The notes under the pieces: generated by a model
Seen by the model: only the letters and a program-made list of their open reading frames with translations
What the model was told of the DNA's origin: nothing
Databases searched by the model: none
Shown here: positions 11,256-23,000 of the stretch, piece after piece
How positions within the stretch are numbered: the stretch's first letter is position 1
How the letters are laid out: each line of letters opens with the position of its first letter
Made by a program: the position numbers and the translations under genes
DNA from: Serripes groenlandicus
Taxonomy: Eukaryota > Mollusca > Bivalvia > Cardiida > Cardiidae
Length of the DNA stretch: 64,000 nt
Direction: 5' to 3'
Assembly (NCBI GenBank): GCA_031761405.1
Contig: JASEVX010000010.1
Span: 11,659,933 to 11,723,932 of the forward strand

Positions 11256-12321
11256 TCGACAGGAGTAAAAGAAGTGGATGGTTATATCCTATCCATCACG
11301 GCGATAACCAGAGAACTATTGAACATGAATATTTCCTATGCGCGGGAATGGAAGTCGGATGGCACCTTTTAGGTCAATGTTAGTTATGCATTTTTGATCG
11401 AAATATTTTGTCATGAACTAAGATGTTGTTGCAAACTTTTAAAGAATTGCATTCTCAATGTAAAAATGGAGCAGGTCGTTTAGTTGTTGAAAAGTTGGAC
11501 ATTTTCAATATTGGTTTCATATAATGAGTATAGTGGAAAAGGGAGCAGAACGCTAAGTAAGTGAGAGTAATTCGTTATTAAAATATAAAAGTGAATTAAT
11601 TGTTATTTCTCTGCTCCTTGAATGGTAAATTTCTCTCTGAAATGTGTGTATCTATGTAAATTTATCAGTTACATTCTTAATCAGCTGAAATAATATTTAG
11701 CACTAGCTGTATAGTCTTAACTACGTTAGCATGAGAGACGGTGAAGATTTTCAAGATTTAGAGTTACCTGAACAGTTCACATTTGTATAATAACAACGAT
11801 TGGAAACCAGGGTGTCTTCAGTTCCGAAGTTATGATAAGAATCCAGAGTCGACAATAATTCTTCGTCTTTTAGTGAACATGTCTCCAACGCACGCTAAAT
11901 CGTAGCAATACTCCTTCAGTACTGTTCTTCTAAATTACTAACATACCAACAGCATATTACCGTGTCATCCACAGTTACAGACTATATATAGTTGAAGGAA
12001 CGCTTAAAAGACTTATTTTGTTTTTACAATTTATCAATGAAACGGTGCTCCGTGAAAACCCAACCATGACGTAATAATGACACTTGTACGCCGCAGCCGC
12101 TTACATTTCGACGGAACCAACTAGACAATGTTTTACAGATGTTTCCTGAAACATGTGACTTATCGGTGAAAAGTTAAAACCCAGATCATACTGTGCGGAT
12201 GCAATGGATGGGTAGGATCTTAACCGGCCGCAAATGCATTAAGGTTGGCTTTCGAATAGCGCCTTTAAATAAACCAGGATGCTTGATATACCAGACCAAA
12301 ACATTAAAAGGAATCCTCTTT
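11256..12321. other. Non-coding inter-gene sequence
   Basis: No gene or structured element seen. The stretch has AT-rich sequence shared with 27000-27540, 32130-33100, 38760-39950 and 48510-49140, including conserved CTGAAATAATATTTAGCACT and GTGTCTTCATTACCGAAG blocks. Confidence 0.5.
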
Positions 12322-12330
12322 TTTTCTACG

Positions 12331-12630
12331 CCGAGCCCCGGTAGCTCAGTCGGTAGCGACGCGGGCTGTCAATCCAGGGGTTGTACGTTCGAACCTTGGC
12401 TCGGCCAACATTCTTTCCGACATTTGACAAAAGTCACTGACAAGCGTTGTTCGTCTTTAACCAACTGGCTAACAGTCTATGTGGAAAAGCAGCTAGTTGC
12501 TTGGAAAGTATGTTGTGTGGAGGACTTGTGTGAGAAAGCCATGAAACACATGTGTAGGTGAACTAATCGCCGTGATATGGCTGAACAATTGTTGAAAACG
12601 GCGTTAAACCCAAATCAATCAATCAATTTA
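12331..12630 (+). mobile_element. Full-length tRNA-derived SINE with 9-bp target duplication
   Basis: A 300-bp element flanked by TTTTCTACG at 12322-12330 and 12631-12639. The head is tRNA-like, with A box GTAGCTCAGTCGGTAGCG and B box GTTCGAACC. The body contains AACTGGCTAACAG and ATGTTGTGTG. The tail contains CCGTGATATGGCTGAACAAT, ACGGCGTTAAACC and (ATCA)n. Paralogous sequence at 33165 and 40010 runs through without the insert. It resembles the molluscan V-SINE group (RUDI-like); that name is inference. Confidence 0.85.
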
Positions 12631-12639
12631 TTTTCTACG

Positions 12640-14055
12640 GTGTGGTGAATTATTTACGAACGGGTACAATTAACGGTACACTGGTTTGGCATTAAATCAT
12701 ATAATTTCTGTTTCAAAACAAAACCCACCACGAACGGGACATTTGCTATCCCCTGCATCTGCGTGGGCTTTTTAGGATCTAGATGCTTCCGATAAACTGT
12801 GATTAATTGGGTAAAACGAAATGGTTGACTTGTGAGCAAATCATTATTTGAACCCATCTGTGGGAAAAAGGTACATGTTAGCATTTCAAAAACAAGAAAT
12901 AAGAATCTACATATATACATTTTGATCAGAGTGTTCGGATGCTCAGGACGATCTGGATCTGCACTACGTATAGACGGACTCTTTCATGTTTGTTTTCGTA
13001 AGTTTTGAAATAAAGGACAATAATGACCCAATTGATTTATAATAAAGCGTGGCTGATGAAACTCAAAACATACTGGTATGAATAGATGACGCTAAAAAAA
13101 GATTCTGGTCCGACTGGGGGGAGACACTGCCTGATCTACATATGTTCTGATCGCAAAGTCCCGAAGGGTGGTATAGCTGTGCTTTGTTTCAAATGATCAT
13201 TAATTTGAGATGACCATTGTATTACTATTATAGGCAACTTTATTAAAGCGGTGTTCTCCCTTTATCGATCTTCAATTTTGAGAAACACTAACTCTCCGGA
13301 ATAGTCATTGTATATTATATAGGTCAAACCAAGAATTAAATTCGAGCTTTATTTCAATGCAAATCAACACATTATAACATTATCAGCTTAAAAATAATGA
13401 ATATTTACAAACAAGGTCAAAATACTAAAAAAAATCAAAATAAACAGTTCCAGCCACTGTCAAGTACGATAGCGTGGCCCGCGGATGTATTTGGTGTACT
13501 TTGACCGATATAGGTCAAAGTATACAAAGTAGTCTACTAAACATCAAGTTGTCCCTAGAACTGAGTGTATACCATCATCAGACTGCATTCAGTATGTGAT
13601 AATATATTCTATTCAGTGTAAATATGTATAAAATGCACTTGAACTGTTTCATTTGGTCATGTTTTTGAACGCTCAATTAGTGTTTTTTATTGAATTCGAA
13701 GTGTGTCAACAATTACTCGGTCAGAGACCAGAAATTCTCACCATCCGCTATCAACTATGTTTTGCCATGTGTAACGATTGCAAAACAAGACTAACAACCC
13801 CGAAAAAAACATCTGCGAAGAAACTGCTTGACAGGTCTTTTAAGAATTCAGGGATAAGTTATTAAAACAGATTGTTCAAATTCCCTTTCACACGATCGGA
13901 CAAAAGCAAAAGCGTGTAAACTGGTGTGAGTAGGTTCATGCGTGTGTACGTGCGTGCTTGTAGTGGTGGTTGCTGTGTGTGATGAAATAATTAAATCGAC
14001 TTTAAATGTCGTTGAATCATATATATAAATAGTCGTTAAACATTGACAAAAGTAT
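12640..14055. other. Non-coding region 3' of gene 1
   Basis: Shared with 27540-28190, 33200-34830, 40020-42745, 49450-51060 and 55380-57570. It includes the conserved GACGCTCAGAGAAGATCCTG block and the TGTAACGATTGCAAAACAAG block. Open frames here (12193-12561, 13653-13865) are not conserved between segments. Confidence 0.5.
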
Positions 14056-17000
14056 TTATTCACGCTCGCAATCTTTGAAGTTTTTCATGACATAATCAGT
14101 CACCCCGGCGGCTCCTGCATTCTGCAGTCCTGCAAACCAGCCACCTGGCACCGCTGCTAGGCCCTGAAAAAAAATATGTAATATACACCGTTTGTTAGCA
14201 TGTGCATGCTATACAATATATTATATATCTTTGTGGGCGATCACTGTTTAAACCATTTTGATTAAAGGAGAAAATGCTCAAAACGACCAGTTTCTCTACT
14301 GCTTGTTTTCACACACTGTGCTAAACTGTATAAAGAGTATTGGCCTCTAATTAAAACGAATATATAGATGTTCCACATTTGTTATTTTTTCAAAGACGGT
14401 TTAGGTCTTGAAGCGATTCATATTGTTCGCTGTCATAATTTCCTGATTGATAAGTACTTTAAGGGATTATTATCTCAGTAATATCTCCTTGCGAACCGTC
14501 TCAGCAAAACGGAATAATGTGTTGCCTTTGCTGCGAGATGTGAAGACTTATGTTAGCTTGTTGCGATACAGCGAAAGTTATCGAACTTCCGTCTACAAAC
14601 ATGTCACAATAATACAAGAACATATGTGATATTATACAGTAGGACTTCATGTATCTAATTAAACAGAATAGTATATGTATAGCCGTTCATATACCCTCAT
14701 TGAATGCCTAAACAGTCATGACATGCGCAAATTTGTCTGATGTAGAAACTTTGTAAATAAAGAAGTTTATAAACATTTCGCGTTCCAGTAATCATCGGTT
14801 GTCAGAAACAAAATGGCTTAACAATTCAAATTTTAAATCCCTTGCTTGTCTCGAAGTTGTCGTTGTTGACAGGAGGGCAAACCTGTCACGCCGTGTACTA
14901 CTGACTTATCACTATTATAATGTAAAGTATCTCACCTGAAACCAGGCAGCTACTGCAACGCCTGCTGCACCGAAACCTGTGGCTGCCAAAGCATAAGGAC
15001 CGGCCGCCACTGCCGCAAGGCCATCTCCTACTTTGACAAGTGTACTACCTGATACGATTGAAGGACCTGAAAACAAAGTTCTGTAAGTCATTCCAATAGA
15101 TGAAATAGTACACAGTGATTATCAAAAGCCTGTACGATATACTGTACTGTAATATACAAGTTTTGGTGGTTTAACGAAACAATAACAATGGGTTGTATTG
15201 TGATAAACTAACTTTTCCGACACATAGTTAGTATACTTAGTTAACGAAACTCCTTTTCGTAGAAATCAATGTTTTCCCCTTTTTTACATGCAAGAATTTC
15301 TTTAATTCCTATTAGCAGTTCAGTATACTTCAAATACACATCAAAGCAGGAACGTATTATGTTTCGTAGATAACTTCATTGTGTGTGTTTACTTCTGTAG
15401 TAAGAGTTCAAGCCGTTCATATTCTAACGTTATTCCGTGGGGTTGCGTCGAGGAATATAACTTTCAAAACTCGTCTAAGTTGTCTTATATCAATTAAATA
15501 AAAAATACGAACAACTCATGGTTGCGGTTTAAGAGTCAGCTCCATTTATTCAACTTCTAATCGTAAACTGACTTCCTGCAATTCGTACGCGCAAGTTCAA
15601 AAACAATTGACAATGGTTTGAGAATTTTGAGTGTTGTGTGTGCTGGGTACGTTAACATTTGGTTGAGTCTAACCCTGCACTTTTTCGAATGTTCTGGTTC
15701 TTAAGATTTGTTGCAGTCTAACCTTGTTCGTTCTTGATACGTTTGACCACGATGTCACCAGACGTCTTTTTCTAAGCAAGACTTCTAGGCTTAGTTTAGT
15801 CTTAAATGCTTGACGTTCACAATAATGTAAGTATTTGTAAACTCACTTAATGTTTCTATAAGCTGTTTGACTCGTATGTTTTAACGTTTACGATAATTGT
15901 TCTTTTTCTGTTAAAACACCACAGTCGTACCCAGAATGTTTGTATCATTGGGGAATGGTTGATTAGTCAAATTAAGTATCTGAAGAGGCACAGTTGGAAA
16001 TTAAGATGAGAATTACGGTGTTATTTCTGTGTGGATGTTTTCATTGTCTTGTATGTATTATTCTTAAATAGGAAATATAAAAGTTACATTGTAAATTGAG
16101 GCAAACTATTTGTAATATTTTCTATGGCATTTGGTCTAATGTTAGGTTTGTTTCTTTGCAGCTTTTACCACACTAGCACTGAAGAGGGTTTATTAAATGA
16201 AGTTAAAACACCTCTCGTTTCGTTCCTCTTTGGTCGGGTTATGCTGACTGCGAGTATTCCGATACGAGGCAGTACAGTGTAAGATTATTTTCTACACGTC
16301 ATCACCAGCATCCTGAAAATTACCAGACCTTCGTCTATTCATGCTGAGAAGCGAGCCAGGAAATTAACGGCCAAAGCAATGGCCAATCATGAAGAAAAGT
16401 TACAGTCTTTTGATCATAAATTTGAAAAACAGTGGAACATTCTTAGCAGAATATTTGAAGAGAATAAGGAATGGAATTCTGATTGTGACATAATAAAACA
16501 GAAATTAATTAAATCTCAAGTGATTGAACAGTTCAGTAAATTTGATGTTGTAGCCACTGAGTATCAGAGATATTTAGAAATTACTGAAAGCGAAGATTTA
16601 ATGAACGCTCTATTGGATAGGGTATCACAGAGAATGACATTGGCAAATGAATTTCGCACTACATTAAGTGCCATGAAAACAGTTAACATTGAAACTTCAT
16701 CCGTTGAGTCTAAACGAAGTCATTCGTCTAAGTCCAGCCATCGCAAATTATTGGCTGTCAAAGCAAAGGCTGCTTTTGCAGAACAGACAGCATCACTGGA
16801 AAGAAAGAAAGCGGAGCTTGAAGAACAGGAACGAATCAGTGCTGCAGCATTGACATTGATATAAAATTGCTCGAAGAGAAGAAAGAGGTTGCAATAGCTG
16901 AAGCTGAATTTGATTACGAAGACGATATTTCAGCTATTAATAGTTTACCAAGTGCTGATACCAAACTGAGGACAGCTGAATATATTCAACAGTCAGAAAT

Positions 17001-20000
17001 ACAGCATGTTTATTCTTCAGCTGCTGAATTTGCGCCTTCTGCACAACTGACTTCTCAAACAACTAGTGATTTCACAAAGTTTCTACTTAAAAAGGACATA
17101 TTAAATTCAAGGCTGTCATATTTTAATGATCAACCAGAGGCTTATCAATCGTGGAAAGCAACTTTCAAATCTGTTAGGAGAGACATTGGTGCGTCCCCTG
17201 AAGAAGAAATAGATCTACTCATAAAATGGCTCGGTCCTTCATCCAAAAGGCAAACATTGTCTTTAAAAACAGCATATATAAATAACCCAGTTGACGGGCT
17301 AAACAAAACATGGGGTCGATTGGATGAACGGTTCGGATCACCGGAAAGTATTTATCATGCTACCGTTAAGAAATTGGAACAATTTCCGAAATTGACATTG
17401 AAAGATGCACCACGATTATACGATTTATCTGACATTCTTTCAGAGATTGAAGGTCTGAAGGAAGACAAAATGTTCTCAACAACATTATCCTATTTCGATT
17501 CAGCTGCAGGAGTGAATCCGATAATAAGTAAACTTCCTTACAGCCTTCAGGAGAAGTGGACAAGTCGAGCCATAGATTACAAAAGGAAGCACAGCGTACC
17601 TTTTACCCCATTCAGTGTGTGTGCCAAGTTTGTCCACGAGCAAAGTCGCATCAGGAATGACCCCAGTTTTTTCTACGATACCACTACTTCGAACAATCCC
17701 TCCACCGGATCATACACAGGTCAGAAAAAAATATCTGTTTCCACGAGAAAAACATCTGTAGAAGTTAAGTGCAGTGCCCTATTCATAAAACGAACCATTC
17801 GGTAGATGACTGTCGTGTGTTCAAAGGGAAAACTTTCGCAGAGAGGAGAAAAGTGTTAATGGATAACAAAATGTGTTTTAGGTGTTTGTCAGTAGAGCAT
17901 TTAGCTCGCGAGTGTAAAACTGAAATAAAGTGCAGTGTTTGTGAAAATAAATTCCATTGTACAGCGATGCACGTAGGACCCGCAACACAAGGAGAGTCAC
18001 GCAGACCAGCCAATGGTATTGGTTGGGAGAACAATTGGCCACAGGCCCAAAGATGTGACTATCAACCCAAGCAAGAGGTCGTCAACAGATGCACAGAAAT
18101 TGGTCAGGATATAAAGTCATGTGCTAAAATTGTACTTTTAAATGTTTTTACAGATCAAAATCAGGACAATACAATTAGGTGTTATGGAATAATTGATGAG
18201 CAAAGTAACAAAACATTAGCTAAACCAGAATTATTTGATTTATTAGGTATTGATGGGGATGAATTTGACAATTGTTTAAATTCGTGTGCAGGTCCAACTA
18301 ATACGAGTGGTAGACGAGCAATCAATTGTAATGTTATGTCGCTTGATGGTGCAGTATGTTACAAGTTGCCGACTGTGATAGAATGTGCTGATATCCCATG
18401 TAACAAACATGAAATTCGTACATCTGACAATGCTAAAGATTTTCCTCATCTCTCTGGTATTATTGATAAATTGCCTCAGTCTGATGAACATGCACAGATA
18501 TTGCTTTTGCTAGGTAGAGATGTTATTGGTGTACACCCTGTTTTAGATCAAATTGTAGGTCCACCTGGAGCACCATTTGCTCAACGTTTAAGCTTAGGTT
18601 GGGTTGTAGTTGGTGAGCTTTGTGTTGGTAATTTTCATGCTAACAATCAGGTCAATGTGTTCAAAACTCATTTGTTGTCAAATGGTCGGCCATCGTTATT
18701 TAAACCTTGTGATTCTGTCCATGCAGTTGTTAAAAATTGCTATAGTTATGACCCAGTTTTCGTAAGAAAGGTTGATGACAATCAACGTTCTTTGTCTGTC
18801 GATGATCGTATTTGTTTGCAGATCATGGATGAACACATGATAAGAGATGATAGTGGTCATTGGGTCGCGCCTTTACCTTTCAGACAAGCAAGGGAAAGAC
18901 TTCCAAATAACTGTGCAATGTCATTGAGACGAGCACGAACCTTACACTCTAGCTTATCTAGGAACCCTGTAAAGCAGAAACAATTGCTCGAGTTCATGTC
19001 CAAAATTATCGACAAAGGTCATGCTGAAATAGCCCCTATATTGTCAAAAGGAGAGGAGTGCTGGTATCTACCTGTGTTCGGTGTTACTCATCCTCGAAAA
19101 CCAGATCAGGTCCGTGGAGTTTTTGATTCCTCCGCACAGTATCAAGGGGTTTCTCTTAATTCTGTCTTGTTGAGATTGCCTCTCACCTCTGATCTATGTG
19201 AGAAAGTAGTCAGTGGCTTCGAAAGAATGTTGTGTAAGTACTGGTGTGGGTAAGCCAGGAAAACATGGGTAGGTGCACTGACCGCCGTGATATGACCATC
19301 GCTGTTGAAAGCGGCGTTAAACTCCAAACAAACAAACAAACTGTCTTGTTGAGCGGTCCAGATTTGACAAATAGTTTACTCGGTGTACTTATGAGGTTTC
19401 GGAATGAGCAAGTTCCTGTCATAGCTGATATAGAACAAATGTTCTATAGTTTTCGTGTTGATGTAAAGCATCGAAATCTTTTACGGTTTTGGTGGTACAA
19501 AAACAACAACCCAGAGTTAGATTTGATAGAGTATCGTATGTGCGTTCATGTTTTTGGTAACAGTCCTTCACCTGCTGTAGCTTCTTATGGATTACGAAAG
19601 TCTGTTGTCGATTCAGATGCAGACGTCAGATATTATGTTTCTGGAGATTTTTACGTCGACGATGGCGTCACTTCCAAACCAACTTCAGACGAAGTTATCA
19701 GTCTTATTAAGAGAACTCAGAATGATCTAGCGGCATGTGGTCTGCGTCTTCACAAAATCGCATCTTGTAATTTAGACGTGATAAAGGCGTTTGATGTTGC
19801 TGATCTCGCAAATGATATAAGGTGTCTTGAATTTGAGAAGGAAGCCCTTCCCATTCAGCGTAGTTTAGGTGTAGCTTGGTCCCTGAGTCTGGATTGTTTT
19901 ACTTTTAAGGTGGATTCGTCAAGTCGTCCTCTTACTAGACGCGGAATATTGTCTGCAGTGAATAGCTTGTTTGATCCAATGGGATTTTTTGTGCCCGTTA

Positions 20001-23000
20001 CAATTGTCAGCAAATTTATTTTGAGAGAGTTAATGTCGATTGAAACGAACTGGGATGAACCAGTTCCCCAAGACATTGAGTCTAAGTTTACATCTTGGCG
20101 GGATTCTCTGCAATCCCTGAGCAAGATTCATATTCCTAGATGTTACTTTAAGGTGTGTTTGGCCAATTTTGTAGAAATAAGCTTACACGTCTTTTCAGAT
20201 GCTTCTGAAAAAGCCATTTCAGCGGTTGCATATGTAGTTGGTATCTCTCCAAAGTTTAATCAAGTTAGTTTTGTGTTGGGAAAATCAAAGGTAGCACCTT
20301 TAAGTGGTCATACAATTCTGCGCTTGGAGTTGTGCGCTGCTGTACTTGGAGTTGAGATAGCGGATGTAGTTTTAAGAAACATAGGTATTCCTCTGTCTGC
20401 AACAAAGTTATATTCTGACAGCCGTGTAGTACTTGGCTATATCAGCAACCAGTCGAGACGCTTTCATACATATGTTAGCAATAGAGTACAGAGAATTCGA
20501 CATTTTAGTTCACCACAACAGTGGAGTTATATATGTTCCTCTGAAAACCCAGCAGATGTTGGTAGTAGAGGTTTGGACCCCGAACAGTTGCCAAACAGTT
20601 TGTGGTTTACAGGGCCTTCCCGTCTGCTTGAACACCCAGTAAACATACCAGAGTTTTTTCCCATGATTAGTCCGGAAAATGATTCAGAGGTTCGTCCAGA
20701 AGTTAAGGTGTTAGCAACTGACATTTGTCTTGGTTATGCCCCTTGTAATTGGTCACAGAAATTCGTTCGGTTTTCTTATTGGGAGAAGCTTATTTTAAGG
20801 CTTTCATTACTGAAACATGTGGTATGTTGCTTTCGACATAATTCTTGTAGAGGTTGGCATTTTGGTTGTGGTCAGTACAAAAGTGTTGAGGCAAAGACAC
20901 AAACTGAACTTTTTGTTTTGCAGCAAGTGCAATTCGAAGTTTACCTTGAGGAATTGAGAGTGTCTGAGGAATCAAAAGCCTGTGCCAAAACACAGCTCTC
21001 TTTATACTTTAGATCCGTTTGTGGATGTTGATGGTCTGTTAAAGGTGGGTGGCCGGTTGCGAAGGAGTAGTTTGTTCTCACGTGAGAAACACCCAATTCT
21101 CCTGCCTGGGAAACACCATGTTTCCAAGCTTTTAGCTTATTCTTGTCATGAACTTGTTCAGCATAAAGGAAGGTTGTTCACTGAAGGGTCTATTCGTTCT
21201 GCCGGGTACTGGATTACAGGTGGCAAGAGGTTGATTGCTAGTCTCATTTTTAATTGTGTGAAGTGCAAGATACTTAGGGGTCGGTTTGAAACTCAAAAAA
21301 TGTCTGATCTCCCTTCTGATAGGGTTGAAAGGGTCCCCCCATTTTCTTATGTAGGAGTAGATGTGTTTGGTCCATGGAAAGGAGTTTCTAGAAGGACCAG
21401 AGGTGGTCAAGCCTGTTCGAAACGTTGGGCTACAATGTTTACATGTTTGAGTATTCGAGCGGTTCACATCGAGGTCATAGACGAAATGACATCTTCCGCA
21501 TTCATAAATGCACTTCACAGGTTCATAGCAATACGTGGTAGTGTAAAACTGTTTAGGTCTGATCGTGGGACAAATTTCGTTGGTTCAACCGATTTCTTGA
21601 AAACTGACACGATAAATGTGGAAGACGAGAAAACCAAGAAGTTCCTATACAATTCCAATTGTGTCTGGTTGGCCAATCCTCCCCATAGTTCCCACTTTGG
21701 CGGCTCCTGGGAGCGCATGATAGGAATTTCTCGTAGAATATTAGAGTCTTTGCTTGGAAATGTAAAGAATCTGACGCATGATGTCTTAGTTACATTGATG
21801 GCAGAAGTTAGTGTTATTATAAATACACGCCCTTTAGTTCCTGTCTCTAGTGATTGTGAAAACCCAGAGGTTCTTAGTCCATCTGTTCTGTTAACACAAA
21901 AGTTTCTGAAAAATGATCAACCTGTTGGAGATATGGATGTTAAGTTAATGTACAAAGATCAGTGGAAGCGAGTTCAGCTTCTTGCGGACCAGTTTTGGGT
22001 AAAATGGAAGCAGGAGTACCTGCAAACCTTGCAAAAAAGAAGGTTTTGGAATAGTGATCAAAATCCTATTGAAATAGGTGATGTTGTCCTCTTGAAGGAT
22101 AAAGATGTTTCCCGCAATTGTTGGCCGATGGGACTCATTTCAAAGGTCTTTCCTAGTGCAGACGGTCGTATTCGGAAGGTTGAGGTTGTCGTTTTCAAAG
22201 ATGGAAAACATTTAAGTTATACAAGGCCAATTGTTGACATGGTTCTTCTGGTGAAGGGTAATACCAGTCAATAATAAACTAGTCGTCATTACTAGTTCCT
22301 TCTTTGTTTACTAGTTTCTTGGGAGAAATTTTCAGTCTACTATGGTTGAAATTTAAGATTTTTTGTTGTCTGTACTAAGTATATTTAGGATAATAGTTGA
22401 CTTTCTTACTAGTTCAAGTAATTATTTGTTTTAAATGTTGTTGTTTTTTGTTGTATGTAAGTGTTTTTTGGAAATAACAGTTGGGGAGTGTGCTGGGTAC
22501 GTTAACATTTGGTTGAGTCTAACCCTGCACTTTTTCGAATGTTCTGGTTCTTAAGATTTGTTGCAGTCTAACCTTGTTCGTTCTTGATACGTTTGACCAC
22601 GATGTCACCAGACGTCTTTTTCTAAGCAAGACTCCTAGGCTTAGTTTAGTCTTAAATGCTTGACGTTCACAATAATGTAAGTATTTGTAAACTCACTTAA
22701 TGTTTCTATAAGCTGTTTGACTCGTATGTTTTAACGTTTACGATAATTGTTCTTTTTCTGTTAAAACACCACAGTCGTACCCAGAATGTTTGTACCATTG
22801 GGGAATGGTTGATTAGTCAAATTAAGTATCTGAAGAGGCACAGTTGGAAATTAAGATGAGAATTACGGTGTTATTTCTGTGTGGATGTTTTCATTGTCTT
22901 GTATGTATTATTCTTAAATAGGAAATATAAAAGTTACATTGTAAATTGAGGCAAACTATTTGTAATATTTTCTATGGCATTTGGTCTAATGTTAGGTTTG

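Noticed and set aside
12341..12412. A tRNA gene with good A and B boxes
   Set aside because: It is the head of a SINE with target duplications, a long body and a SINE tail.
16277..16300. tRNA primer-binding site after the 5' LTR
   Set aside because: The sequence following the LTR (GTGTAAGATTATTTT) does not begin with the usual TGG and I could not match it to a tRNA 3' end.
16840..17810. Programmed gag-pol frameshift in the BEL/Pao element
   Set aside because: The frame changes fall inside gag and before its zinc knuckles, not at the gag-pol border. BEL/Pao elements normally use one continuous frame.
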